From Glebionis coronaria (lineage: Eukaryota; Streptophyta; Magnoliopsida; Asterales; Asteraceae), in contig CM046882.1 of the NCBI GenBank assembly GCA_025667525.1, positions 525,972,618 to 526,036,617 of the forward strand: 64,000 bases of DNA. Direction: 5' to 3'. The notes below the pieces were generated by a model. That model saw only the letters and a list, made by a program, of their open reading frames with translations, was not told where the DNA came from and made no database searches. Within the stretch, counting starts at the first letter, position 1. Each line of letters begins with the position of its first letter. Both the position numbers and the translations under genes were made by a program. This document shows, one piece after another, positions 1 to 11,696 of the stretch.

Positions 1-1318
1 ATGTTGCCAACATGATTTATGTGTAATGGATTGACTTAGTTGACCAATGTGTAATCGTGATAAATGTTCATCAAGTCGGGGTTGTGCGGAGTGCACACTT
101 GTATGATGTTTTTGCGATTATCATATTGGGGCGAATCCCATGTACCGATGGGTGTCCGGGGGCAGCGCCCCTAGTAGCAGGGTCCAAGGGGAGGCAACCG
201 TTGGCAAGGTCCAAGGGGAAACGCCCCTGGCTAGGGTCCTTGGAAAAAATTTATTTTGTATAAAGTGCTATGTTAAAAACGGACTTAAAAATAAATTACC
301 GGAAATGTGACACCTGTTTTTTGCTCGTTTTAAACGACCATTTTAACTGTAATGGCAGTTATTACTTTTGAAAGTTTTATGGGTCATATATCTTCAAGAT
401 TATCTGGTTCTGTTCATGATACAAATAGCACATTAGCAATTCGCAATCTGAGTTTTATCCGTTTCGAAGATTTCGATAGAACAATCTAAATACTTTGATT
501 TGAAAGTGTTTGACACGACTCTCAGATTATTGTGATGCACCAAATTTCTAACATCTTCCATTTCCTCAAATACAATTGGACGGAGTGACTACTTTGTAAA
601 TAAGAAAAGGACCGTTTTGTAACGTATCTTTTTCTTCTTTTTATACCCGATCTATGGTTTGTTGTTTGAGTATATGAGATTTTCATCTATGTGTTTTTAT
701 TACTCTTTCTTTATAAAAAATGTAACCATACTTTATTTTTAGCATTTGATCTTGTAAAACTATTATCAAGTTAGATAATAGGCTCACACCTTATTAGCAA
801 TGGTGAGTTCTTTATATTTTTAGTTTAAATCCTATTTCATTCTAAGTGTTTTGTTTATTGAGATTAATAAAATGTTTTAAAAAGTATTTGATTGTGCTTT
901 TTACATGGTATTAGAGCGCCATGGTTTTCTGATATACAAAAATTGTATTAGGGGTTGATAAAAAATTGGGGGTTTTTTAATTAAAGATTTTTTTGGCATA
1001 TATCTGCTATTGAGATAACAAGATCTTGTGTTTTTTTTACACTTTCACTTTTTTGAAAAAAACTAAGGTTACAATTTTTTTTGGGATCTCGATCCTTGGT
1101 GGGTTACTTTGTTGATTCTACCGATTGGTTGATAGTGTGTGATTATTGGTGGTTGGCCCTAATTTTTTATTGATATAAATAATTAGGGTTTAGTTATTTT
1201 GTTCGTGAGAGGTTTTGTTTCTTCCTAGACTAAGTGAATTTAGGAGAAGTAGTTCGTTTGTGCTTATTTGTGTGCTCTGTTACACCTCTCACACTCTTCT
1301 TTACTCTATTTGTTTTAG
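1..1318 (+). mobile_element. Copia remnant: LTR 3' part, PBS and leader
   Basis: No gene lies here. Positions 906-917 read TGGTATTAGAGC, one base from the TGGTATCAGAGC that pairs with initiator methionine tRNA in most plant Ty1/copia elements, and it directly follows a sequence ending TTACA. The DNA before 905 is therefore the 3' part of an LTR, and the T/G-rich DNA after it resembles the untranslated leader of the intact copia element at 31592-37819. GC-rich inverted blocks at about 150-240 (repeats of GGTCCAAGGGG) are of a kind common in plant LTRs. The LTR start is not resolved, no gag follows, and the element is cut off where the TA tract starts. Confidence 0.5.
906..917 (+). other. Primer-binding site of the copia remnant
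   Basis: TGGTATTAGAGC matches the iMet-tRNA primer-binding site of copia elements at 11 of 12 positions and abuts an LTR-like end (TTACA). The same motif, without mismatch, primes the intact element further on (37368-37379, minus strand). Confidence 0.6.

Positions 1319-1319
<1 letters not shown>

Positions 1320-1397
<78 letters not shown>
1320..1397. repeat. (TA)n microsatellite
   Basis: About 39 uninterrupted TA dinucleotides. Reading frames through it give only Ile-Tyr runs and are not genes. The tract resumes at 1587-1617 beyond a MITE, so the MITE seems to have inserted into one longer TA run. Confidence 0.95.
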
Positions 1398-1400
<3 letters not shown>

Positions 1401-1583
1401 TAGGGATCCAGTAAGAAGAAAAAATAAAATGAGAAGAATAAGAAGAAATCCTGACCACAAATTCCACAAAGGAAGGAGAATTTTAAGGGGAGATGCATCT
1501 GACTTTGTAGGTGCATCTGAAATGTGTGGCTGTGGTTTCTTCTCATTCTTCTCATTTTACTTAATATTCTCATTTGATCCTAA

Positions 1584-1586
<3 letters not shown>
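1398..1586. mobile_element. 189-bp MITE with ~60-bp inverted repeats in a TA tract
   Basis: The left end starts GAGTAGGGATC and the right end, read on the minus strand, starts GAGTTAGGATC. Pairing continues through AAAATGAGAAGAATRAGAAGAAA on both arms, giving terminal inverted repeats of about 60 bp around a short centre that itself holds an AGATGCATCT palindrome. Both flanks are pure TA repeat. It has no coding capacity. The long TIRs suggest a Mutator-type MITE, but the TA flanks hide any target duplication. Confidence 0.8.

Positions 1587-1617
<31 letters not shown>
1587..1617. repeat. (TA)n microsatellite, right part
   Basis: About 15 TA units between the MITE and the ACTAG that marks a Helitron 3' end. 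Confidence 0.9.
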
Positions 1618-1618
<1 letters not shown>

Positions 1619-1619
<1 letters not shown>

Positions 1620-1648
1620 TAGTGGCAAAACCTGTCCGATGGACGGGT
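1619..1648 (-). other. Helitron A 3' terminus (hairpin + CTAG)
   Basis: Read on the minus strand, ACCCGTCC-ATC-GGACAGGT forms an imperfect hairpin (1648-1630). It is followed by TTTGCCA and CTAG, then T. Position and spacing match the transcription-independent end signal of Helitrons. The matching end of Helitron B is at 9245-9275. Confidence 0.65.
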
Positions 1649-1949
1649 ATGACTTCTAATTTTTGGTTAACTTTTTTTATTTGGAAAATTTGTTTGTAAT
1701 TTTTTTATTATAGTTTTTTTATGCATTATCAATCGGCATGACTTGTCTTTGTTGTTTAAGTTTTTTCTTTATGAAACTAATTTTTTTTAATTTTTTTATT
1801 TAGGTTAGTATTTGTTTGTGTTTTTATGCATATCGTTGGTTATTTAATTTTTTAATTAGTATAGTTGTTTTTAATGTATGATTAATCGGTATGACGCATG
1901 ACTTGTAATTACATATTTTTTTGTTGAGCTAAATATAGTTGTTAAAAAG

Positions 1950-2099
<150 letters not shown>

Positions 2100-2707
2100 T
2101 TACAACAAATTGACCATAATAGAAATATTTGTCAAATTATTTGCATTTATTATAACCATGTTTTGGTTCAAGTTTAACAATAACCTCTTTTCATTTATTA
2201 TAACCACATTTTTGTTTTTGTTATCATATTCTCTCGATCATGTTGTTTACGTTTATATGAAGCTTTTTAATTGGTGCAATTTCAAAGATACGTTTTTAAC
2301 AAACTTAAATTCCACATATAAAAATTTTCACTGTAATTTTAAAATAAAAAGATATGATTTTCAACAAATTTAATTCCTATACATAAAGATATACCCATAC
2401 AAATATGTAAAAACGACAAAGCACGAGCCAACATAAAGCCTTAAATTATATGAGCATTTGTCAAGTTACTTTGTTTTATAACTACTTTACAAAATGCAAC
2501 TTTGATTAAATTAATATATAACACAGCTAACAAAACTTCGACTAAATAATGTCGTACAACAAATTCTATAACCACAAAAAATAAGATAAAAGCTATAAAA
2601 TAAAGACGAGCTTTTTGAAATTTACCACAATAAAACACTTACTTTCTTATTACGAATACTACAAACGTACTCTCAATTTTTTTTCATCTTGACCCAAATA
2701 TTTATAA

Positions 2708-3232
2708 GGTTAAATATATTGTGGCAACGTTAGTCCATATAACCAACGATCGTTTGCAATGTTAGTCCTTTATATTAACGTCCGCTTTAAATTAACTAAA
2801 AAGGTTAATTTACGTTTAATTTATTTTTTACTTTTTTAATTTCTTATGAAAATAATAATTTAATAAAAATCTACTTTTTTGTAAATTATAAAAAATTTAT
2901 TTTTTTAAAAAGTGTAATTTTTTTCGTACAAAAAAATATTTCTTTTTCAAAGTTAAAAAACCTTATTTACTTTTTTAAAAGAAAATTAAGATTTTTAAAA
3001 GTACAAAATTGATTGAAAATATATATAACTTTAAGAAAAAACAACCAAAACAGTTTTGAGGTTTGTAAAAAATTAACTTCTCTTTTAAATTTAATATGTA
3101 CAATTTTTTTAAATATGAAAAAAATAGAAAATAAAGTTAAACGTAACTTTTTCTAATTAATGAACGGTTAATATAAATGATTAACCTTGCAAACGACCGT
3201 TGGCTAAATGGACTATGTTTCCACATTATAAG
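2708..3232. mobile_element. MITE with long (~70-bp) imperfect TIRs
   Basis: The left arm contains AGTCCATATAACCAACG, ATCGTTTGCAATGTTAGTC and TTATATTAAC in that order. The right arm carries the reverse complement of each with a few changes (for example CCGTTGGCTAAATGGACT). The interior is A/T homopolymer-rich and non-coding. No clear target duplication was found, so the superfamily is open. Confidence 0.7.
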
Positions 3233-3445
3233 TAATCGTATAAATGTTTGACTCAAGTTAAAAAAAATATTTAGACATACGTCAGTGGTATCGATTATAA
3301 AAAAATAAATGTTTCTTTGTAGTAAATTTTAAAAAGTTTGTTTGTTTATAACCTTTACAAACAGACATTGTAAGTGTTGTAAATAAAATAATCAATTGGT
3401 CTTGCATGAGTTGTAAAAGTGAAAGAAGTAAAGATAAAATGGAGT

Positions 3446-3992
3446 TAGGGCTGTAAACGAATTGGACGAACATGAACATAGCCTTGTTCATGTTCGTTCA
3501 TTTAATTTTAACTGAACCAATAAACGAACACGGGCGTTTAATCAGAAGAATTTTCTAGTTCATATTTGTTTACTAAGAAAATGAGTTGCTTATGTTCGTT
3601 TATGTTCGTTCATTAAGAAACTAAACGAACCTTAAAAGAACATAGATGATTGAACATACTTGAAAGTAGAAAAATTTATAAATTGTTATCAAATTATACA
3701 TAATAATACGTTTTATAAGTGTTCTTATATCAAAACATACCGGATTTAAAAGTATAGAATTCAAAGATATGATACACAAACATAAACAAATAAATGAAAA
3801 TAAACGAACGTTAATAAGTGCCTAATCAGACGTTCACGAACATAAACGGACGAACATAACTTGTGTTCATGTTCGTTCATTTAACTAAATTAACATAAAC
3901 TAATGTTCATGTCTTTTTATTACGACCATCAACGAACTTTTATCGGACAGTTCATGAAATGTCAGTGAACGTTCAATTCATTTACATCCGTA
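3446..3992. mobile_element. hAT-like MITE (TAGGGCTGTAAACGAA ends)
   Basis: The left end TAGGGCTGTAAACGAATTGG is mirrored at the right end by TACGGATGTAAATGAATTGA on the minus strand. The interior has several inverted copies of GTTCATGTTCGTTCATTTAA. TAGGGCTGTAAA-type ends are typical of plant hAT MITEs. The expected 8-bp target duplication is not intact (AATGGAGT against AATATATG), so this is an old copy. Confidence 0.6.
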
Positions 3993-4287
3993 AATATATG
4001 GGCATCCTATCATTATTATAAAAGGTATATCAAAATCAGAAAGCCAGCAAATTTGATCTATTGTTCGTACGCAATTGTAACTTGGTGGAAAAATATGAGA
4101 ATCAATGAGTTTGAAAGTGATGCACGTTTAAACTTAATATGAACTTCTTTATTTACAACTTTAAACAAAATCAAAACTAAACTTAGACGTAAATTTCACC
4201 GGCCGAATTTCTTAACCTCCTCTTACGAATTGCTTTACTCAACGTCATCTTTACATTAACAGTTCCAGGTCATTTTTACCCGGGTTA

Positions 4288-4597
4288 TACATTTTTGAAA
4301 CCGGCTAGACCCGACGGGTTTCAATTTTTCAGGGTTTTTTTTAAAAAATATGTAAATTTTACGTGTTTGCGAAGAAAATTTTATTTTTACATAATACTAT
4401 ATTAGTCGGTAAACAATTTATATTTCTAATATACGGAAGTTTTTTGGTTTTATACCTAATTTTTGCTAATTATTAAAAATATAAAATAAATTAGTTTTTT
4501 TAGAAAATCGGGATAACCCGGGTTAACCCGATTCGACCTGGGTTGACCCGGACCTGACTCGACCGGGGCAATTCAAAAACCGAGTTTCAAAACATTG
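4288..4597. mobile_element. Possible MITE with TTTTGAAACCGG-type ends
   Basis: The left end has CATTTTTGAAACCGG. The right end, on the minus strand, reads CAATGTTTTGAAACTCGG. The interior near 4500-4570 is rich in short repeats of ACCCGGGTTGACCCG. Similar arrangements are common in plant hAT-related MITEs. Ends and target duplication were not resolved. Confidence 0.35.
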
Positions 4598-4599
4598 AT

Positions 4600-6779
4600 T
4601 AATTGTTTACATTAAATAGTAATTTTCATCAATTAATGTTCTTAGTTTTGTTCCTACGAATATCATGTTCCAGTTTTCTTTATTTATTTCAAATTTACTA
4701 CTAATGATGTAGCTTTTGTTTTCTTTTAAACCTTATATTAGTTTCATTCAACATCACTTAATCAAATTTTAGAGTTCGTTTTGGATCATTTTCTTTTATA
4801 CGTTTCACCTCCATGTCTTGTTTTTGAAGCATCACCTCACATGTCCATTAAAGCCAATTACAACAATTATTTACCAACTTTTGCTGCTAAATCAGTAATA
4901 TACGACAATAAAACAGTATCATGCTATAACGATATCGTACGAAAATAAAACTTTGTAATCATGATTGACACACAAGTATTGTAAATGATTTAAAATTGGA
5001 CAAAAAATTGTTTTGAGGGTGAACGCTACCCCCCTTTTGTTGACCTGCACAATAATGACCCACTACATAACCTGCTGATAATGTCTCTATGTGAGTTTTC
5101 ATTTCGTTTAAACCAATTCATTTTTTTCTCTTTTCTGCTAATTTCACGCATATTTCTTCTCAGATGGATCTATGTTGAGTCTAGTTTCTTAAAGCCGCAA
5201 CCTAGAATCAGAATTGCATACCGCAAGGCTGGAATAGGTTACCTAAACAGCCCCTAACTAAACACAATAGTTAGAAGGATTGGAATGAGCATGTCAACTT
5301 TATCTACTAAACAGCCCCTAGCAAAATAGGTTACCTAAACAGTCCCTAAAAGTAAACATAATATTTTGAGTGATTGGAATGAGCATGTCAAGGTTTATTA
5401 ACAATATGTGAAGGTTAAAATTCTGCTAAAATAAGCAATTCAAACAGCCCCTAATTAGCACAACTCAAGGTTATTAGATGATGCAATAACCTCTCCAAAC
5501 AAAATGACTTATTTTGACCCGTCGAGTATTTTGCATTTACTAATTATTTATCTTATCCATGAGCTGAAAGAAGCGAACGAAGCAAGCCACAACACAAATT
5601 GATACAGAAAAATGGACGGGTCAAAATTATGAATTTTTACCCACTCAAAGTATTTACCCAAATAACGCTTTTCACAAACCAAATATGAGCTTTCTACCAC
5701 AACATCCATGAAGGAAACCATACCTTGAAACAAAATCATGTAAAATAGCAAGTGAACAGATGTGTGCTTAATGCCATATAAAATGTCATATCTCTCTTAA
5801 GTTTTTTTAGCCAGAAAAGAAGAGTGTTGATACATGGACCTAATAAGAAGGCCTAAAAACAGATCTAATGCCACGTGGCGTGTTGTGATTGGTGAAATGC
5901 AGGGCCCCATTATTTCATATATTCTTTTTTTAGGCATACGAATTAGGTTTCTCTATCATTTTTCAGAAAAGAAAGAAAGTTTTTTTTTCATACTTTGTCA
6001 TTAAGGTTGAAGAGGAAGAATGAATTTATAAACCCTGAACTTTTAGTATTAACTTCCAATTTGCATTCATGTTGTATCTACACATTTACGAACAATGTAT
6101 TAATTAAATGATATTTGATGTATTAATTAAATGATATTTAATTAAAAACTCCCAGGTCAGAGTAAGTTTTGTAAAACGTACCTCTGATCTTAACTGGATG
6201 TGCTCGCTAGATTTATCTCCTGAAATAAGTAACATCCAAACGTGTCTTGCTATCTTTCTTCTTTTTCCTCTTGTTCTTTTTCTTGTCTCTCATTACCCAT
6301 CCAATCCCCTTCATCAACACCTAATCTATGCTGCTCCGTCCGAATGTTCTTCATTAGAAGTGCTTATTCAGCCCTCCTCAACAATGTCTTAGATCAATTC
6401 TCCCCAGGCCTAGACATTCGCCTAGACATTTGCCTTCCACTTTGATCTTGATACTTCCCAACAAACTCATGGTGCAAATAAGGTTCTCAATCCCTTATTG
6501 GATCCTAAAAAAAACTACCCATCGAACATGAAGTTATCCATGATTGCGCGTCAATGATTCTTAACTTTTGCAGATCTCGACTTCAGATCCTTGGATGTTA
6601 GACTAATAACCCCTTAGATGTTTTAGATTCCAACTGATTTTTAGTTTTACCCTAAATTAAAAAAGATTAATCATAATATTGAATTAAGAGTTGATAATAT
6701 ACTTGATTTGTGTCCGAGTGCACAATGCACGTGTATATAAATGGTACATAAAACGGAGGGACTATTAGACACAAATTGC
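4600..6779. other. Non-coding Helitron interior, no gene seen
   Basis: There is no convincing coding or RNA gene. A motif like CCTAAACAGCCCCTAA recurs four times in the same orientation between about 5235 and 5460, which suggests a decayed MITE or short tandem duplication. The remainder is AT-rich sequence without recognisable structure. Confidence 0.4.
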
Positions 6780-7096
6780 TCATCTTTTGAGATCATCCAT
6801 TGTAGATGCTAACTGCAGCTTCCCTTGAGCAACAAAAACCTAAAACAAAGACTAAATCAGTGATAACCATAATAGTATACTTAGCTTCACATCAATGCAT
6901 CAATGACTGAAAGCTTACAATGTGTGAAGATCAGTTCTCGAGACAATAAAAAATATGTGTAGCATATATGATAGCAGCACCTCGCACGCGACATTCTTTT
7001 TTTATAAATAATCCATATAAAAGAGGTTTCATTGAGTAACCTCATGCCTTGTAAGTTCATGGTCAATCACTATCAGCCGAACTGCGTCTTTAAGAA
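6780..7096 (-). pseudogene. Two spliced exon fragments of an unrecognised gene
   Basis: On the minus strand, TTTTTTACAG precedes an open exon at 7096-7041 (2 nt plus 18 codons, LKDAVRLIVIDHELTRHE), followed by a GT donor at 7040. A 201-nt GT..AG interval ends TTGTTTTAG. A second exon, 6839-6780, then continues in phase 0 for 19 codons (starts VFVAQGKLQL, ends MDDLKR) to TGA. Consistent phase and splice signals indicate real exons, probably the 3' end of a captured host gene in the orientation of Helitron A. A further open stretch at about 7586-7500 may be another exon. I do not recognise the protein; the upstream part is missing. Confidence 0.4.
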
Positions 7097-7099
7097 CTG

Positions 7100-8860
7100 T
7101 AAAAAAAAGTCACTGTTGAGAAACTCAAAAAACTATTCTACAACAAAACAACTTTTCAATTTTCCTAAGAGCACAAAAGGTAAATTAATTATGCTCTAGA
7201 CCCCTTGTGAAAACTCTCAAGCATCTATACAATACAATGTCGATCACCATTTTCAAATAATTTAAATCCGTTGTCATTTATGGTGACTGCTAGTAATGAC
7301 CCTTCTTTTTAAATCTTAATTTAGCCTTTCCCTGAAACAAATGTAAGATTTCTAGAACAAATCTATAAAATGAAACAGTATCATATCCGTCTACGTATTT
7401 GTGAATTGAACATTAAAGTAGAAAAAAGAAGAAAAAATATCAGTTTCAAGTTTACTGTTGTAAACTCATTGCTTGTACATTAACATATGAATACTCTAAG
7501 AGTCAATTTAAGTGCATTCCATCTGTAGGTTTTACGAAGATTATCAATAGCACCTAGCTAAACAACAGATTCTTGTGGTGTCACTTCAATCGTTTAACCT
7601 CTGGTATATAAAAAAACAAAAAGTGGTTTTAGCATTAAAATACAGTTTAGCAAAAAGAAAAAAAATAATAATAATATGTTAAAATATGAAGTATGGTGGT
7701 AAAAACCTCTTTTGATTTAGCAAGCTTGATAATAGAACACTGAATTAAAAGCTTCAGAATTGGTAGATATACTTATGGCTGCTAATTATAAGAAGGAATT
7801 TAGAATTTACAATGAATTTAGGCTGTTTACGACGGAAACATTTTGAATAGAGGGTATTCACGTGATTAGAGAACCCTTGACTTTCCCAGCATATGGAAAT
7901 GCATACATCGTCAATAAACGCTTTTGCTCTTCTACTCTAATAGTCGACAGGGAATCGTAGTTTAATTTTTTAGAGACATATATTACGCACGGACATAGAA
8001 AATAAGGAAATTCAAGCAGATCTTAGTTGTGAAAGCAAACCTTTAACTTGTTGCACTACTGATGAGAAAATATAAAATACACACATAAATGGGATGATAG
8101 GAATACAGGGTGACTTGTTACCTTTTTAAGTACAATTTCATTTCTCCCTTATTAGCGTCACACACACATATTTGACTTATCTAATAAGAAAATATAATTC
8201 TTCCGACTGAGGGTAGCACAATCACACCTAAACTATTATATATACATTTTCACACAGCCAACAATTTCAATTTCGTCCTTGGCGGGACATAGTGAGTGGC
8301 TATCGTTATGTCAGCCCTTACTTTCAAATCCTATCAATCACCTTAAAAGCAAACGACAATGAATAAATGAAAGAAAAGTACAAAAAAGATAAAAGAAGAC
8401 CACATTAGAGTGTTTGAAGTGAATCCAATGTTCTGCATCCTATTTTCATATTCCATTGGCTATAGGTATATATAATTCGCGTTCCATGTTGACTTTTAGA
8501 TATAGATATTAGATAATACTTGAAAGAAACATAAACTCATCATTAGGGGTTTTGAAAATAACATACCTTGTTTTTAGTAGTTCGTACAGGGTTAGGGTTT
8601 TAAGAATAAGATGCATACATGTTTTGAAGAAGAGACCGGGAAGAAGATTTTTTTATTATGAATCGCGAATATTGGGGTTTGAGAAGAATGATTGAATATT
8701 AGGATTCTGAGATTAGAATCACGAATATTATGGCTGAGGAATTATGTTATAACTGAAAGAATGAGAAACTTTTAAAGATCGGGTCATGCCATGATGAGGT
8801 CGATTAAGATGTGGATTAGGATGAGTTTATGTATGTTAAGTTACAATATCTTAACAAAAA
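7100..8860. other. Helitron A interior without clear genes
   Basis: Mostly AT-rich non-coding DNA. Apart from the possible exon near 7500-7586 (minus), no reading frame, RNA gene or clear repeat was recognised. Confidence 0.4.
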
Positions 8861-9000
8861 GTTGAGTTGGCCTAGTGGTTAGGCACATGCGTCTTAATAT
8901 CCCAAGATTGCAACTGGTCATAAGTTCGATTCTTGCAAGTACTAAAATTTTTAGTGCAATTACTTTTAGCAAAACTTATATACAAACTAAAAAAAATTAC
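8861..9000 (+). mobile_element. SINE-like element with tRNA-derived head
   Basis: TGGCCTAGTGG at 8868-8878 matches an RNA polymerase III A box, and GTTCGATTC at 8934-8942 matches a B box. Their spacing is typical of a tRNA. No tRNA cloverleaf is intact, so a tRNA-derived SINE or tRNA pseudogene is more likely than a working tRNA. The 3' end is A-rich and target duplications are not clear. Confidence 0.5.
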
Positions 9001-9144
9001 AAAAATAAAATACGAAAAGTCAAAAAATAAAAATCGAAAATTCGAAAAGAGATAAAAATAATAAAAAAATAAAATAAAAATTATGGGAAGGTGATGACAT
9101 GGATATGATGTGGCATACCCCTCCTCTTATATATAATGTAAAGA

Positions 9145-9149
9145 TATAT

Positions 9150-9244
<95 letters not shown>
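9145..9244. repeat. (TA)n tract between two Helitron ends
   Basis: About 45 TA units lie between the TC start of Helitron A (9144) and the CTAG end of Helitron B (9245). This is the expected A|T target environment. Confidence 0.9.
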
Positions 9245-9245
<1 letters not shown>

Positions 9246-9275
9246 TAGCGGCGTAACCCGCCCAATGGGCGGGTT
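9245..9275 (-). other. Helitron B 3' terminus (hairpin + CTAG)
   Basis: Minus strand AACCCGCCC-ATT-GGGCGGGTT is a perfect 9-bp-stem hairpin (9275-9255), followed by ACGCCG and CTAG, then T. This is a textbook Helitron 3' end arrangement. Confidence 0.7.
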
Positions 9276-9860
9276 CGTTTTGTAAATCTTTTATAAATAT
9301 TCGTTTGTGTGTTAGTTTTATCTATTTGCAGTTGGACGCGTTCTTGTTAAAAAAATTTTAAAGGAAACCAATCTTTGATATTTTTAGGGCATGGCACATC
9401 CAACGGACTTCTTTATTCTCATGCCAATTTTTCGTTTCACTAATATGAGTGGTCTGTTTTGTTATTTTCTTCAAAAGTTTATTTGTGTACAAAATTTATT
9501 TTTTATAGTGGCTTTCGTTTTTCTTAAAAGTGAACTTAAACAAATCTATTTTTTATATTTTTTGGGGTTGGCTCACCCTACGGACTTGTGTAGTCTCATG
9601 TCAATGCTTCGTTTTACTAATATAGGCGGGTTTGTTTTGTTTTTTTAACGTATGTTTGTGTATTAATTTTATGTTTTTTTGCAGTGGGACTCATTTTTGT
9701 TTAAAAAACTTAAACAAATAAACTTATTAATATTTTTAGGGCTTGTGCCTACCAACGGACTTGTTTAGTCCCGTTTTAGTTTTTCACCTTAGAATATGGG
9801 CCGGTTTGTTTTGTTTATTTTATCTAAAAGTATATATGTGTATTAATTTGTTTGATGTTA
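9267..9860. repeat. Four degenerate ~180-bp tandem repeats
   Basis: A segment starting GGGCGGGTTTGTTTTG and running through TTTGTGTATTAATTTTATG, TTTTTAGGGC and CCAACGGACTTG recurs with starts near 9267, 9450, 9626 and 9796. Reading frames in it are not conserved between copies. It lies just inside the Helitron B 3' hairpin, and the first unit begins within the hairpin arm. Confidence 0.7.
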
Positions 9861-9869
9861 TGTTGTAAT

Positions 9870-10500
9870 TTGTAGGGTTGTGATGGTTCGGTTTGGGATG
9901 GTTTTTTGCTAGAACAGAAACCGGACCGAAATATTTGTTTTTTATAAAAACAAAAACAGAAATCGTTCGATTTTGGGCGGTATAGTTTTTTTGGTTTTTA
10001 ATCGGTTTGTGTTTTTTCGATTTTAAAAACCGTTTATATTTGGGTACGTCCTATTTAGATTAACAAACTTATTTTACGTAAAAAAGATTGTTTTTTAATT
10101 ACTTTATGTCAATCTAAGGCTAATAGTTTTTATCCCAAATTTATACAGTTACACACATATAATTGCCACATATGTAATAGTATATTGTTAAGTAAACACA
10201 CGTACAATAAATATATTACTCATATTTCACTCACATTATAAATATTAATTTAAAATTAATATTATTACTTATTCATTTATATTATATTATATATATAGTT
10301 TTTGTTCAATAAATGGTATGGTTCGGTTCGGTTTAGTTTTTACGGTTCTGTTTTGGGATGAAAATCGAAACCAGACTAATATTTTTCATTTTTAAAAGGG
10401 TAAAAAATGAACCATCGGTTTTTAGTTTCGGTCGGTTTTTTTGGTTTGGTATTTTCGATTTACGGTTGGGTTTTAGTTATCTGTTCGGTTTTGGTAATAA
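9870..10500. other. GGTTCGGTTT-rich non-coding DNA, possible MITE
   Basis: Short motifs such as GGTTCGGTTTGGGATGG and AAAACCGGACCGAAA recur at both ends of this AT-rich interval (9885-10030 and 10318-10495). This is a pattern seen in hAT-like MITEs; the ends were not resolved. Confidence 0.3.
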
Positions 10501-11070
10501 GGAGTTTTTCTAATTTTTAAAACATTATAGTTTTTGTAACTGTTTCACTTATCTATAGAAGTGGTCAGTACTTGCGGTGTGCTTGATACTATATGCTTGA
10601 AATAATTATTGCATACTCAAATCATGAATAATCAGTTTCTCGCGTTTGGATACATTAAAACATAGCTAGTTTCTCACTTTTTAGGGGCCAAATAATCACT
10701 TTCAGAGTAGCTACAACTATAGTCAATTTTGATTATCTAAGGTCATTTTTAAAATATATTTTTGGGTAACCATGGCTTCTGACCTCTTTTCCTAACACAT
10801 TTGTATATACAATACCATTTATACGTCATGGCCTGTTATAAAACAGGTTTCGTATTTTTAGCCGAGTTGCGCTAATTTGGACTGACCCCAGAGTTAGTGG
10901 TTAAACTTGGAAGTGCAAACGAGTGAGTTACAAACTTTGTATCGAGCAGTTCAAGTTTGGTTAGTTAGAGCGTAACTTTACAAATGTATACTCCACCTTT
11001 TCGACATAAAATCGGTTAAATGGATTTAGAAACAGTACCTGAGTCTAATAACACTATAACTTATATGCAG

Positions 11071-11403
11071 CTTGCTCATACTTTATAGATCTTTCAATCA
11101 AATACTGAGCTATCTAAGGTCGACAAACCATTCACAAAGTATGGTGGCAGTGGTTTCTCCTGTGTCACGTACGTTCACTAATCTTCAAAGTTTATCGCTA
11201 GCTATAGTATATAAAAATACTATACATTAATTCAATATGGTTTTGCAGTGAAGCAACTGTGCAACAGAAAAGTTGATATCTTAGGAGCCAAAGTATTATG
11301 TGAGCGTCCTGAAGGTTGGTCTTGTGTTGTATCCAAAACTGATGGCCCTGAATCTGGTAAAAACTACTTTGAGTGTGGCGAAGGTTATTTGCGTGATAGA
11401 TGA
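11071..11403 (+). pseudogene. Exon-like fragments of an unrecognised gene
   Basis: ATATGCAG precedes 11071. CAC|GTACGT at about 11170 looks like a donor and GGTTTTGCAG ending at 11249 like an acceptor. The DNA after 11250 is open for about 50 codons (contains KQLCNRKVDILGAKVLC and KTDGPESGKNYFECGEG) to TGA at 11401. Splice signals and composition suggest a captured exon pair. No family was recognised. The strand is opposite to that of the Helitron. Confidence 0.3.
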
Positions 11404-11696
11404 AAAAAAATACTGAAAGAAACTCTGCATTGCTTTCTTTTCATGCACCTCTATAGTCAATGTTGAATGATGCACCTGTTGTGAAGCCTGCCAACATCTG
11501 CAAAGTAGATAGTATAATTTAGATATTATACTTTTAGAAATACAATATTACAAAAGACTAAAAAAAGGAAAAACTGTTGAGTACCAGAACTATACCATAA
11601 GTCAATAACCCAAGTCGGCTTCCATCAACATGTCCGAATCCATTAACATAATCCCTGATCAACACATCGTGTATACTTGTGGAACAGCCGTGCCTC

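Noticed and set aside
6198..6445. Overlapping 64- and 67-codon ORFs
   Set aside because: Two frames open together in a Cys/Leu/Ser-rich stretch, no homology recognised and no gene signals.
8861..8945. Functional tRNA gene
   Set aside because: Only the A and B boxes are recognisable; stems do not pair into a cloverleaf.
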